Origin: Tragulus kanchil | Lineage: Eukaryota; Chordata; Mammalia; Artiodactyla; Tragulidae | DNA: 64,000 nucleotides | Direction: 5' to 3' | NCBI GenBank assembly: GCA_022376925.1 | Contig: JAIOJX010000005.1 | Coordinates: forward strand, 157,991,501-158,055,500 | In this document: piece after piece, positions 21,912-34,507 of the stretch | Numbering within the stretch: the first letter of the stretch is position 1 | Layout: each line of letters opens with the position of its first letter | The notes under the pieces: model-generated | Databases searched by the model: none | Told to the model about the DNA's origin: nothing | Seen by the model: the letters and a program-made list of their open reading frames with translations, nothing else | Position numbers and translations under genes: made by a program

Positions 21912-22670
21912 AAAATCCCAGCAGGACTTTTGAAGAAATTCCAAAATTCATATGGAAATGTAAAGAAGCTAGATTAATTAAAACAGCTTTGAAAGAGAAC
22001 AAAGTTAGAGACCTAAACAACACTACCTGACTTTAAATTGCCAAAAAGACAGTGACTGGAAGGTCTAGCTAGTGCAGTAAGGTGAAAAGAGAAATCAAAG
22101 GCATTCAGATTGGAAAGTAAGAAGTAAAACTATTTATATTCTGAGTCAGTATTATCTATGGTGGCATCATTTCGCATCACCAACTCAGTGGACATGAGTG
22201 AGCAAACTCTGGGAGATTGTGAAGAGGAAGGAAACCTGAACTGCTGTAGTCTATGGGTCCGCAAAAAGTGGGACACAGCTTAGCAACTGAACAACAACAT
22301 GTGGACAAATCTAATGAAATCTACAAAAGAAGTCACTCAAACTAATAAAAGAGTTCAGTAAGGGTGGAGGATACAAGATCACTGTACAAAACCCAACTGT
22401 ATTTCTACATAATATCGACAAACAATTGACAATAGTAAATTGAAAACAATACCATCTACAGTAGCATCAGAAATTTGAAATTTTTAGGGGAAAAATGACG
22501 AAAGGTGTATAAGACAGTGAAAACTAGAAAACAATGCTGAGAGAAATTAAAGACCTAAATAAATGGAGAGATATACAGTGTTTATAGGTCAGAAGATTCA
22601 ATATTGTTAGGATGTCAGTTTTCAAATTGATCAGTAGACTCAAACACAATCCCAATTAAAATCCCAGCAG

Positions 22671-22992
22671 GGGCTTCTCTGGTAGCACAGTGGTGTAGAG
22701 TTCGCCTGCCATTGCAGGAGACACAAATTCGATCCCTGATCTGGGAAGATCCCACATGCTGCAAAGCAACTAAGCCCGTGAGCCACTCTTGAACCTGTGC
22801 TCTAAAGCTTCAGAGCCGCAACTCTTGAGCCCATGTGCTACAACTGTTGAAGCTCATGTGCTGTAGAGCTCAAGTTCTACAACAGGAAGCCTGCTCACCT
22901 CAACTAGAGAGTAGCCCCCACTCCCTGCAACTAGAGAAGAGCCTGTAGCAGCAGTGAAAACCCAAAATAGCCATAGATAAATAAAATTTTTA
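22671..22992 (+). mobile_element. CHR-2 type SINE (copy 2 of duplication E)
   Basis: Repeat of the element at 21591-21911 with the same flanking duplication words. Not an independent insertion. Confidence 0.88.
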
Positions 22993-23310
22993 AAAATCCC
23001 AGCAGGACTTTTGAAGAAATTCCAAAATTCATATGGAAATGTAAAGAAGCTAGATTAATTAAAACAGCTTTGAAAGAGAACAAAGTTAGAGACCTAACAA
23101 CACTACCTGACTTTAAGACTTAGCCTAAATCAAGACAGTATGATATTGGTGTAAAAACTGACAGACTAAATTTGTCAAAAGAGAAAATCTGAAAGTAGAC
23201 CCATGTAATTATGGGCAACTTACTTTCAACAGAGCTGTGAAAGCAATTCAGTGGAGAAGGGGAAGTCTTTTCAGCAAAGGATATTGGAACAAATGGGTAT
23301 CCGTATGCAA

Positions 23311-23328
23311 ACCCCCCCCCCCCAAAAA
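23311..23328 (+). repeat. C12 homopolymer followed by A5
   Basis: An uninterrupted run of twelve C within old L1 sequence. This is a likely site of slippage or base-calling error. Confidence 0.85.
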
Positions 23329-24196
23329 CAGCACATCATTTCATACCTTGCATGATAGATAAAAATTGACTGAAAGGATCATTGATCTAACTAGAAAACT
23401 TCTAGAAGAAATCATAACCACTGTGATCTTGGCTCAAGCAAAGAATATTTTTGTTGTTGAATTAGACTTTATCAGGTGTAAAAATTTTCGCTTCTCCAAA
23501 GACACTATTTAGACAATGAAAAGATGAGCCACAAGCTGAAATTTGCAAATCATGTATCTGATTTGCATTCAGACAATATAAAAATGCCTATAACTCAATA
23601 ACTTAAACAAGCAAAAAAACCTAAGAGTAAAAGGGCAAAAGATTTTAATTGATAGTTCACCAAGAAGGATATATGAATGGCAAATAAGCCCATGGGAAAA
23701 ATGCTTGCTATCATTAATATTGAGGAAAGTACAAATTAAAACCAAAATGAGAATGAAAAGACCGATCATAGCAAGTGCTGATGAAGGCTGTGAAGGAACT
23801 GTAACTTTTACACTCTCATACTTTGCTGATGAGAGTATACGTTGGTATAACCATAATGGGAAAGTTTGTCAATTCCTAAATTGGCAGCTTTTAAAAGTGT
23901 TAACCATGCACCAACCATATGATTCAAACATTCCACAAATAGATATTTACTCAAGAAAAATGAAAGCATATGTCCGTTCAAAGACTTACAAGTGAATGTT
24001 CATAGAAGCTTCATTTGTAACATCAAATCCTGGAAGCTACCCTAAAGTTCATCAGCAGATAAATGGAGAAATAAATTGTAATGCATCTATACAGTAGAGT
24101 ACTACTCATTAATAAAGAATGAACTACTGTTACATGCAACATGGGTGGACCTAAAAATAATTATGTTAAGTATGTTACAAGACAAACTGATGTACA

Positions 24197-24335
24197 TTTT
24201 TTTTTTTTTTTTTTTTTAGCTGTTCTGGGTCTTAGTTGAGGCATGTGGGATCTAGTTCCCTGACCAGGGATCAAACCCAGGCACCACTGCATTGAGAACA
24301 CAGAGTCTTAACCAGTGGACCACCAGGGAAGTCCC
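24197..24335 (-). mobile_element. tRNA-derived CHR-type SINE, minus strand
   Basis: A poly-T start, then AGTTGAGGCATGTGGGATCT, TCCCTGACCAGGGATCAAAC and CAGTGGACCACCAGGGAAGT, which is the reverse complement of a short CHR/SINE2-type element with a tRNA-Glu head. A short TACATT word appears on both sides as a possible target-site duplication. It interrupts the 3' end of the old L1. Confidence 0.85.
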
Positions 24336-24341
24336 TACATT

Positions 24342-24585
24342 AAATTTTTGAAGAGGTATTTGAGCCAACATAGATTCCAGTTTAGCAGTGCCAAACTGGA
24401 AGTGGTTAGGAGTACTCGACCAACAGGATCTTGGGCAAGGATTTTCTGAAGAATTCATGGAAGCAAAGCAAGGAAATGATTTGATTGACTCTAGCTTAAG
24501 TGGCTGTATTTTTTGGCAAAGCTTAGTAGGCTCTTTGTAATTGGTTGTTCTTCTTAACTTTGAGGCATTAACAAGAGAAATAAGC
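24342..24585. other. Unassigned insertion inside L1 3' UTR
   Basis: About 245 bp (from TTTTTGAAGAGGTATTTGAG to CTTTGAGGCATTAACAAG) does not read as L1, although L1 resumes immediately afterwards (AAGCCAAATAAAAGAGTACA). It may be a piece of an LTR or another repeat that I cannot name. Confidence 0.4.
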
Positions 24586-24865
24586 CAAATAAAAGAGTAC
24601 ATCCTGTATAATTCCATTTATATAAAATTTAGAAAATTCAAAGTAATCTATGGTGTCAAAAAACACTACCATTAGGGAACAGAGCTATGAGGGAAGAAAG
24701 GGAAGGGACAGATTACCAAGGGGCCCAAGAAAACTCTGAGGGACAGTGTTCATTATCTTGATTATAGTGATGGTTTCAGATGTCAAATGATCAGTTTTAC
24801 ACTGCAGAAACATGCAGTTTGTTTCCATTAAACCTCAATCGGGCCGTTAAAAACAAAACCACTTT

Positions 24866-25910
24866 CCTTTAAAAGGGGAATGGAAGTATGAAGCTCAAAG
24901 AGTTTTTACCAACTTCGAAGAGATTTTTAGGACTTGAATGTGATTTCAGCTTGCCTGAGGTATTCACAATGGAAACAATGAGATACATGGCTATAAAACT
25001 TCCTGTGTTATTTCCTTTACTCCAGAAGGTGAACAGAGTAACTGAAAGACCCTGTCAGGGTTCGGGAGGTAATTTCCCAAAGGACTAAATTTACTTACTT
25101 TTATAGTTATGTGACAAAAATGAAAGATTTCATTAATTATCATTATCCAGCTTTAAACAGAAAAGCCCCAGCTATGAAATGATTAATAACAAATTCAAAG
25201 AATTGGCTCAGTGTCTATATATACGTATAAGGAAATAGTTCTTGTTTATTATAAATTCACTAGCTATTAGTTTAAAGTGCCCTATTGTTATTATATTAGT
25301 AAATTCTTTTTTCTTTTCTCTTGGAAGGAGAAATAAATACACAATTGCAGTGTGCATAGTGATGTTCAGACTAATGTTGTTCCCAACCAGAAAACAAATA
25401 GCCATGTGTTGTCAGCTTTCTGGGTCGAAATGACATAAGGGGCAGACTGGTTTTATCATTTCTCAGATCCAACTGTTTGATGATTGCTGTGATATTACTA
25501 AGTTGGAAAGAAAAAAAACCCACAAAACTTAAATGCATGGGGTACACGTATAGAAAGAAGATCATTTTAATTTTCTTGCTGTATAAAATTAGATGCAGCC
25601 CCTTGGAAGTTGAGTGTTTTAATGAGAAGTCTCTTAAGTATGTGTTAAAGTGTAAGCAAACAGATCATCTTTCAGAAGATTATCTCTCTGATTATCTCTC
25701 GGAATCATGTTAGCATTCGCTCTATTGAATAGGCTATTGTGGTAGTTAGGAGTTTTGGTTGACACCTGTATCACAAACTAGCTTGAAATGATCTCTTAAA
25801 GATGATGAAACAAATAAGACCACGTAAAGTTATAACTCTGTCCGTGGAGTGCTGCAAGCTGCAATACACAGACTAGCTCAGGAGGAAACAATAGGAAGTA
25901 AAATTGCTCT
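24866..25910. other. Unassigned non-coding sequence
   Basis: No gene or repeat recognised. The 63- to 78-residue open frames overlap on opposite strands and show no domain. Just before 25710 a small imperfect repeat of GATTATCTCTC occurs. Confidence 0.4.
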
Positions 25911-28142
25911 TTTAAAATCAAGGGCAACATGCAAAGTTCTACTTTTAAAGAGCTAGTCTTTGCAAGTGACTATTCAAATTAAATATACATCTGTACAGTG
26001 CGAACTGAGTTCTTTGACCAAAATTTGCCTCTGAACTTACCTCCTCCAGGTTATCTGTAATTATAAGCGCAATTTTCAACTGCAAAGGTGTATTAATAAG
26101 GATAGGCTAAGCTATGTTGTAACAACAAAATCAGTCTCAGCAGCTTTGCGTAAGAAATATCTGGTTTTTGTTGATGTTGCACATCTACCGTAGGTCAGGT
26201 GTTCTGTCTCGCATGGTGTCTCCAGTACTGAGATGGCTGGAGGCATGACTCTCTTATGGCTGTGCCAGCTGGGGCACGTGGCCTTCTCGGTCAGCGCAGA
26301 GAGGACGGGAGAGTTGGAGAGCTACACACACTAGCCTTTTTTCAGCTTAAAAGTGACGTGCTCATTCACAGCAGATTGACCAGAACCAGTAATGTGGCTC
26401 CATGTAACTGCACAGTAGCTGGAGAACTGACAGTCCTAAGTAAATGTCTTTGCTAGAGAAGGACGGTCAAATCTTTATACACCATGAGGTCCACTTGGCC
26501 TGGCCCCTTTGAAGTAATGCCCTTACTAGAACATTTAATGCTAAATAATTAAAGTATCCAACTGATAAAGATGCTTATAAGATGGTCTTTTTATATCACA
26601 TACATTTTTTATGTATCCTCGTTTGTTAATAAGGAACTAGGAGGAAAGAATCAATATATTCTTCAATTTACCATTATTCATATAAATAGTAAATTGCCAG
26701 TTTCCACTTTCTAAATAATCAAAATGACCTTACTTTGGACCACAAAATGAGACTGGGAATGCACGACTATAGTAAAAACTCGAAATGTATTTTGTAAACA
26801 GCTGGAGTGATCTTAGGCATCTTTAGTTAGGAGTTTCTCCTGCTAGGGATCTCTCAGTCCCAATTTTTGCTGATTATAATGTTCCTTTTTCCTCCAATAA
26901 AGTTAAGCCACTGAGGCAGAGAGTCTTATATCATGATAGAATTATCTTGAGCTTTTACTTAGTCTATTCCCCAAGCCTTCTGAGGGGACAAATCAAATGT
27001 GGAAGGGATCTCTAGGGTAGCAGCGTCTTTAAAATCAAGGGCAACATGCAAAGTTCTACTTTTAAAGAGCTAGTCTTTGCAAGTGACTATTCAAATTAAA
27101 TATACATCTGTACAGTGCGAACTGAGTTCTTTGACCAAAATTTGCCTCTGAACTTACCTCCTCCAGGTTATCTGTAATTATAAGCGCAATTTTCAACTGC
27201 AAAGGTGTATTAATAAGGATAGGCTAAGCTATGTTGTAACAACAAAATCAGTCTCAGCAGCTTTGCGTAAGAAATATCTGGTTTTTGTTGATGTTGCACA
27301 TCTACCGTAGGTCAGGTGTTCTGTCTCGCATGGTGTCTCCAGTACTGAGATGGCTGGAGGCATGACTCTCTTATGGCTGTGCCAGCTGGGGCACGTGGCC
27401 TTCTCGGTCAGCGCAGAGAGGACGGGAGAGTTGGAGAGCTACACACACTAGCCTTTTTTCAGCTTAAAAGTGACGTGCTCATTCACAGCAGATTGACCAG
27501 AACCAGTAATGTGGCTCCATGTAACTGCACAGTAGCTGGAGAACTGACAGTCCTAAGTAAATGTCTTTGCTAGAGAAGGACGGTCAAATCTTTATACACC
27601 ATGAGGTCCACTTGGCCTGGCCCCTTTGAAGTAATGCCCTTACTAGAACATTTAATGCTAAATAATTAAAGTATCCAACTGATAAAGATGCTTATAAGAT
27701 GGTCTTTTTATATCACATACATTTTTTATGTATCCTCGTTTGTTAATAAGGAACTAGGAGGAAAGAATCAATATATTCTTCAATTTACCATTATTCATAT
27801 AAATAGTAAATTGCCAGTTTCCACTTTCTAAATAATCAAAATGACCTTACTTTGGACCACAAAATGAGACTGGGAATGCACGACTATAGTAAAAACTCGA
27901 AATGTATTTTGTAAACAGCTGGAGTGATCTTAGGCATCTTTAGTTAGGAGTTTCTCCTGCTAGGGATCTCTCAGTCCCAATTTTTGCTGATTATAATGTT
28001 CCTTTTTCCTCCAATAAAGTTAAGCCACTGAGGCAGAGAGTCTTATATCATGATAGAATTATCTTGAGCTTTTACTTAGTCTATTCCCCAAGCCTTCTGA
28101 GGGGACAAATCAAATGTGGAAGGGATCTCTAGGGTAGCAGCG
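25911..28142 (+). repeat. Tandem duplication F (1.12 kb x2)
   Basis: Copy 1 is 25911-27025 and copy 2 is 27028-28142, offset 1117. Two extra bases (TC) sit at the junction. Breakpoint contexts are GCAGCG on the left and TTTAAAATCA on the right. The unit carries no recognised repeat and no gene. The 66-residue open frame at 26256 recurs at 27373 only because of the duplication. Confidence 0.95.
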
Positions 28143-28830
28143 GTAGGGACTGTTAGGGTCTCTTTGCATTCTTAGCAGTTTATATTCAGGCCATCAAATC
28201 CAAAGATATTCAGTATCTGCCCAGTCATCTGACTTATTAACTTGTTAACTCAGAGGGAAAGAACTCATTATTGTTTTGCAGATAGGAAACGCAAAAATAG
28301 TGGAAAAGAGAATCCTCACAAAAATTCCAATTAAAAATCAACATCTTTTACTTGAAAACAAATATTTGAATCTTCTGTTTTGAGGAACCCCTTTTTGCTT
28401 GAGGCATGAGTTGTCCCTCACATACACTGCGAAATCTGACACTTGAGACTTCCACGCAGGGACTGCAGTCTCCTTAGAGCTGCTCATCTTTACTACCCCA
28501 GTATACCTTGGACATCCTGACGTCATCTTCCCTCACATATTATGAGAGTTCCACAAGCACTGATTAAGCACTTGCTAAGTATCAGGCAGCAGGATTTATT
28601 AAACATAGTTTTGAAAAAGACATGGTCTATATACTTGAAGAACTGACAGGCCAGTTAGGTGAGAGAGACAGGTAAATTGGTATTTTAGTATGATGTTGAA
28701 GTATTGAAGAGGTTTGTCCCAAATGCCCCTCTTTTCTCTACCTGTGCACTCCTTTCTCATACATGTATGTGCTTCTAGCAGATTTCTCACTCTTGTCTAG
28801 GCCTCTCCAGCGGCATGCCAGCTGTTGACT
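28143..28830. other. Unassigned non-coding sequence
   Basis: No gene or confident repeat. A faint L2/MIR-like flavour at 28555-28690 (TAAGCACTTGCTAAGTATCA) is too weak to call. Confidence 0.4.
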
Positions 28831-29490
28831 TGAGATCTTTACTTGGATATCTCTTAGACATCTCAACATAGTAGAACTCTTGATTTTCACTCTGTGGATC
28901 AGTGCTCCTCCATCCCAGTGAATGGCACTATTATCCACCTATCATCTTGTCTTGGATCTCAAGCCTTGGAGTCATCTTTGATTCTTCTCCTATGATTATT
29001 CTTCACATTTCAGCCCATTGGAGAATCCTGTTGATTTCAACTCTAAAATATATCTTGAAGCGTATCTACCGCAGCCATTCTGTACTCCCACAACCCTAGC
29101 TGATGCGAACATCATTTCTTACATGGACTGTAGTCACCTCCAAGTGGTCTCCTTGTTACCCCTCTAAGTAATTCTTCATGTGGTAGCCAGACAAATCATA
29201 AAATGGAGATTAAATAACCTTCTTTGCTTAAAACCCTTCAGTACTATCTCACCATATAACTTCTCCAAGGTCTGTAAGACTCCATGTGGTTTGGTCCCTG
29301 CCTCTCTATCTTCATCTTATGCTTCATTCTGCCTCCCTCAGTGGGTTTTTAGCCAAGACGGCCTGCCTCCTTTTTCTTGAACTTGCTAAGCTCTTTCTCA
29401 CCAAAAGATGTTTGCCGTGCTTTTCTCTCTGCCTGTCTGTTCATTTTGGCTTCTTCTTTGGATCTCAGGTCAAATGTCACGAGAAGAGTA
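28831..29490 (+). mobile_element. LINE-2 3' half, plus strand
   Basis: A collinear series of L2 landmarks: GGATATCTCTTAGACATCTC, CCATCCCAGTGAATGGCACT, GGAGTCATCTTTGATTCTTC, CTGTTGATTTCAACTCTAAA, CTTAAAACCCTTCAGTACTA and GATCTCAGGTCAAATGTCAC. Translation fragments (SLGVIFDSS) fit the L2 ORF2 C-terminus. Frames are broken. Confidence 0.85.
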
Positions 29491-30415
29491 ATAAATAAAA
29501 TAGCTAATATTTGAGAAGATGCATAAAAAAAAAAAAAAAGCCACACAGAGGGGAGAAAAAAATTGTGAGTCACATATGTAACACAGGAAATTGTATACAG
29601 AATATATAAAGAACTCTAAAAGCTCAACAATAAGAAAACAACCCAGTTAAACACACACACACACACACACAAGATTTAAATAGGTACTTCATCAGAGAAG
29701 ATATCCTGATGGCAAATAAGCACATGAAAAGATGCTTAACATCTAATCATTAGGAAAATGCAACTTAACAAAAACCACAGTAAGATACTACACACCTATT
29801 AAAATGCTTTTTAAAAACAACAACCAAAGGACATTGCAAAGTCCTGGAAAGGTTGGGGGGCCATCTGGAAACCTCATTCATTATTGGTTGGAATGCACAG
29901 TGGCATGGCCGCTTTGGAAAAAGATTCTGGCAATTCCTTATAAAGTTAAGCTTACATTTACATGTGACCCTGCCATTCCACACAAAAATCTGAATAAGAA
30001 TTTTTATGCCAACTTTATTAATAATTTACAACACCTGCATATAACCCAGATCCCTTCACTTGGTGGATGACTAGACAAATCAGGGTACATCCGTGTTATG
30101 GTCTACTATTTGGCAGTGAAAAAGGAACAAGGTTACAGTAGACACAAAAGCATGGATAAATCTCAGGTATGTTTGGCTGAGTGAAAGAAACAAGATTCAG
30201 AAGGTTACATAGTATGTGGTTGCATTCACATATCATTCTGTATAAGCAACGGTGGACCAGTGGTTGCCAGGATTAGAGGTTGGGAGAGGTTTTCTCTGCA
30301 GAGAGTCAGCACAAGGGCATGTGATGGGGGTGAGGGAAATGTGTTTAAATTCATAGAATTGTGCACCAAAATCAGTGAATTGAACTATTAATTTCAAAAT
30401 AAACTTGAAAAAGAT
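29491..30415 (+). mobile_element. Old L1 3' end, plus strand
   Basis: L1 ORF2 C-terminal sequence and 3' UTR: GATGGCAAATAAGCACATGA, AAAGATGCTTAACATCTAAT and TTGGTTGGAATGCACAGTGG, then the 3' UTR words TAAGCAACGGTGGACCAGTG and GTTGCCAGGATTAGAGG, ending near AACTTGAAAAAGATC. An AC dinucleotide run lies at about 29649-29671. Strongly diverged. The last about 300 bp is repeated at 31218-31520 by duplication G. Confidence 0.82.
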
Positions 30416-32349
30416 CATGTACTTTATTCTATAAATACTGGGTAAACCTTGATTTTGGTTTTCTGTTTAATCATGCTGGTTCTTGTACTACCAGATCAAC
30501 AATATTCAGTTTTAATGTTCTTTCTAGAAAAGAGGTATCTGGTTCCAGGAAGCGTTTCCCCCAGGCAGCCTGTTTGACAATGACAGTCTTTGAGCTGGTG
30601 GTGCTATATTGATTCTTCTCATTTTTTATTAGCTTTTGTTAATGGAATGAGTTTTTATTTTCTTACCATGAATTTGCATAATTTCCAGGGTTTAATTTTA
30701 TAGAAATGATGCTATTTAAAACTACTTGTGGAAAGATAGTATTTAAACCTATATTTTCCTAAGAGTGGGATGATTTTCAGTGCTTTATGACCCAACATTC
30801 CATATGTGAACTGTGAACTCTTTAACCTCAAAGAAGGTGCATAATACAGTGTTTCCCCCGATTTCTAGCACTCGTTGCTCACCTCTAGTAAAACAACTGT
30901 GTCCACCAAAGGATAAGAACATCGAGTTAACATTTATCAGTGTTTTGTACGCTAACTCCATTATATTTTGTCACAATCCACTGTGTACATGTTAGGTTAA
31001 TTACTTGAAACCCAGACCTACTTGCTTGAAGAATTTCCATCTTGAAGTACATCGGAGTCATTAGTCACTTGCACCTTTTGATTTCCTTTGAAAACGTTCC
31101 AGCATTTATTTTTCTATTATCTCCTCAACAAAAGGAAGCCACTTTTGTCCTGCTGATGCGTGACCTGGTGTGTATAGCTCTGTTTCATGAGTCTGTTACT
31201 TTAGTCTCATCCTGCACCAGTGAAAAAGGAACAAGGTTACAGTAGACACAAAAGCATGGATAAATCTCAGGTATGTTTGGCTGAGTGAAAGAAACAAGAT
31301 TCAGAAGGTTACATAGTATGTGGTTGCATTCACATATCATTCTGTATAAGCAACGGTGGACCAGTGGTTGCCAGGATTAGAGGTTGGGAGAGGTTTTCTC
31401 TGCAGAGAGTCAGCACAAGGGCATGTGATGGGGGTGAGGGAAATGTGTTTAAATTCATAGAATTGTGCACCAAAATCAGTGAATTGAACTATTAATTTCA
31501 AAATAAACTTGAAAAAGATCATGTACTTTATTCTATAAATACTGGGTAAACCTTGATTTTGGTTTTCTGTTTAATCATGCTGGTTCTTGTACTACCAGAT
31601 CAACAATATTCAGTTTTAATGTTCTTTCTAGAAAAGAGGTATCTGGTTCCAGGAAGCGTTTCCCCCAGGCAGCCTGTTTGACAATGACAGTCTTTGAGCT
31701 GGTGGTGCTATATTGATTCTTCTCATTTTTTATTAGCTTTTGTTAATGGAATGAGTTTTTATTTTCTTACCATGAATTTGCATAATTTCCAGGGTTTAAT
31801 TTTATAGAAATGATGCTATTTAAAACTACTTGTGGAAAGATAGTATTTAAACCTATATTTTCCTAAGAGTGGGATGATTTTCAGTGCTTTATGACCCAAC
31901 ATTCCATATGTGAACTGTGAACTCTTTAACCTCAAAGAAGGTGCATAATACAGTGTTTCCCCCGATTTCTAGCACTCGTTGCTCACCTCTAGTAAAACAA
32001 CTGTGTCCACCAAAGGATAAGAACATCGAGTTAACATTTATCAGTGTTTTGTACGCTAACTCCATTATATTTTGTCACAATCCACTGTGTACATGTTAGG
32101 TTAATTACTTGAAACCCAGACCTACTTGCTTGAAGAATTTCCATCTTGAAGTACATCGGAGTCATTAGTCACTTGCACCTTTTGATTTCCTTTGAAAACG
32201 TTCCAGCATTTATTTTTCTATTATCTCCCTCAACAAAAGGAAGCCACTTTTTGTCCTGCTGATGCGTGACCTGGTGTGTATAGCTCTGTTTCATGAGTCT
32301 GTAGAATACAGGGTTGAATTTGGAGAGCATCCCTAACATTCCTGCACCA
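30114..32349 (+). repeat. Tandem duplication G (1.10 kb x2)
   Basis: Copy 1 is 30114-31217 and copy 2 is 31218 to about 32349, offset 1104. The right end of copy 1 has homopolymer deletions relative to copy 2 (CTCCTCAAC versus CTCCCTCAAC; ACTTTTGTCC versus ACTTTTTGTCC) and then a scrambled or deleted stretch before the shared CCTGCACCA. Copy 2 overlaps duplication H, so a 290-bp segment occurs three times. Confidence 0.95.
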
Positions 32350-34507
32350 TTTGAAACTTATCCCATTTTCTGATGTCTTCTCTTTCCAAAAAAGCAACTT
32401 GATTTATTTATGTAACAGTTACTGCGGTTGTAGCATTTTAATTTCCTCTATCATCTTCTCTCTCCATTTGGGATGATATGCAATATGCAGGGGGACATTT
32501 GATGTTCCAGTGGATATCACAGGAGAATGTTGAAGAGCTCAGTAGCGAACATTCTTCATGCAAAATCTATTCAGTCATCTGACTCTCCTCAATCACAGGG
32601 TGGTACCGCAGCTACATCCTCATCTACATCCAAGCATTTCTTTTAAAACTTGTCATTTAAAACCCATAAAACCAAATATTTAAAAGCACTCTGGATGTTT
32701 ACTTTACTGAGCCTTACTGTTGATTTTGTTGTTTTATGGAATGCCATAGAGAAGTCCATTGTTAATCACGTCTTAACCCTATAAAATATGTAACAAGCTG
32801 CTGAACAGAATGATGACAAGCAGACAGAGAACAGAGTTTCATTTGAATTCATGCAAATGTAGAGGTTTCCCAGAAAGCCATTTTTAAAGTATGAGCCACA
32901 TTTTGGAAATAAAACAAAGAATAACGCCTTGGAGTAGAAATCTGTAATGAAACCCATAATAGCTGAAAGAGTACAATAAATTCTGTGGGGAGAGCCTTCC
33001 ATTTTCTGTTCCTTTTCAGATTCTAATACTAAACTCTATTAACAGTCAGTATAAAATAATGAGACATGAAGCCCTACTGGTGTAAAACTATTACTAATCT
33101 GCTACTTTGCATAAATTTTCACTCAAATGATTGTCTGTGATCTTCTTATGAAGGACCCTTTATACGCTTTCCAGCTAAACAGATGAGACCTATTAACCAT
33201 CTCCTTTGAATGAATGGTGTTGGAATTTGCAGGCATTGCACTTTTTGCAAGTTCAGGAAAGAAAGGGATTACAAGCAACTTTGACTAACTCCATTATATT
33301 TTGTCACAATCCACTGTGTACATGTTAGGTTAATTACTTGAAACCCAGACCTACTTGCTTGAAGAATTTCCATCTTGAAGTACATCGGAGTCATTAGTCA
33401 CTTGCACCTTTTGATTTCCTTTGAAAACGTTCCAGCATTTATTTTTCTATTATCTCCCTCAACAAAAGGAAGCCACTTTTTGTCCTGCTGATGCGTGACC
33501 TGGTGTGTATAGCTCTGTTTCATGAGTCTGTAGAATACAGGGTTGAATTTGGAGAGCATACCTAACATTCCTGCACCATTTGAAACTTATCCCATTTTCT
33601 GATGTCTTCTCTTTCCAAAAAAGCAACTTGATTTATTTATGTAACAGTTACTGCGGTTGTAGCATTTTAATTTCCTCTATCATCTTCTCTCTCCATTTGG
33701 GATGATATGCAATATGCAGGGGGACATTTGATGTTCCAGTGGATATCACAGGAGAATGTTGAAGAGCTCAGTAGCGAACATTCTTCATGCAAAATCTATT
33801 CAGTCATCTGACTCTCCTCAATCACAGGGTGGTACCGCAGCTACATCCTCATCTACATCCAAGCATTTCTTTTAAAACTTGTCATTTAAAACCCATAAAA
33901 CCAAATATTTAAAAGCACTCTGGATGTTTACTTTACTGAGCCTTACTGTTGATTTTGTTGTTTTATGGAATGCCATAGAGAAGTCCATTGTTAATCACGT
34001 CTTAACCCTATAAAATATGTAACAAGCTGCTGAACAGAATGATGACAAGCAGACAGAGAACAGAGTTTCATTTGAATTCATGCAAATGTAGAGGTTTCCC
34101 AGAAAGCCATTTTTAAAGTATGAGCCACATTTTGGAAATAAAACAAAGAATAACGCCTTGGAGTAGAAATCTGTAATGAAACCCATAATAGCTGAAAGAG
34201 TACAATAAATTCTGTGGGGAGAGCCTTCCATTTTCTGTTCCTTTTCAGATTCTAATACTAAACTCTATTAACAGTCAGTATAAAATAATGAGACATGAAG
34301 CCCTACTGGTGTAAAACTATTACTAATCTGCTACTTTGCATAAATTTTCACTCAAATGATTGTCTGTGATCTTCTTATGAAGGACCCTTTATACGCTTTC
34401 CAGCTAAACAGATGAGACCTATTAACCATCTCCTTTGAATGAATGGTGTTGGAATTTGCAGGCATTGCACTTTTTGCAAGTTCAGGAAAGAAAGGGATTA
34501 CAAGCAA
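32056..34507 (+). repeat. Tandem duplication H (1.23 kb x2), chained to G
   Basis: Copy 1 is 32056-33278 and copy 2 is 33285-34507, offset 1229, with six junction bases (CTTTGA) that match neither side. Differences are minimal (GCATCCCTAAC versus GCATACCTAAC). No named repeat lies inside. The 78-residue minus frames at 32766 and 33995 are duplicated chance ORFs. Confidence 0.95.

Larger units (their letters stand above)
20974..23138 (+). repeat. Tandem duplication E (1.08 kb x2)
   Basis: Copy 1 is 20974-22054 and copy 2 is 22055-23138, offset 1081. The unit is old L1 with a Bov-A module and a CHR-2 SINE. The right end of copy 1 (AATTGCCAAAAAGACAGTG) differs from copy 2 (GACTTAGCCTAAATCAAGAC), the scrambling seen at several junctions. 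Copy 1 also has one extra base in GACCTAAACAAC. Confidence 0.95.
16981..24865 (+). mobile_element. Old L1 (ORF2 to 3' UTR) hosting nested insertions
   Basis: Diverged L1 ORF2 sequence is readable at 17090-17333, resumes at 20133 directly after the nested L1, and continues with interruptions through the C-terminal region (about 23700-24190). It ends in a 3' UTR near 24858 (TTCCATTAAACCTCAATC). Frames are broken throughout. Later insertions split it: a young L1, a lineage SINE, a Bov-A module, a CHR-2 SINE, a tRNA-derived SINE and an unassigned segment. Duplication E lies inside it. Confidence 0.8.
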
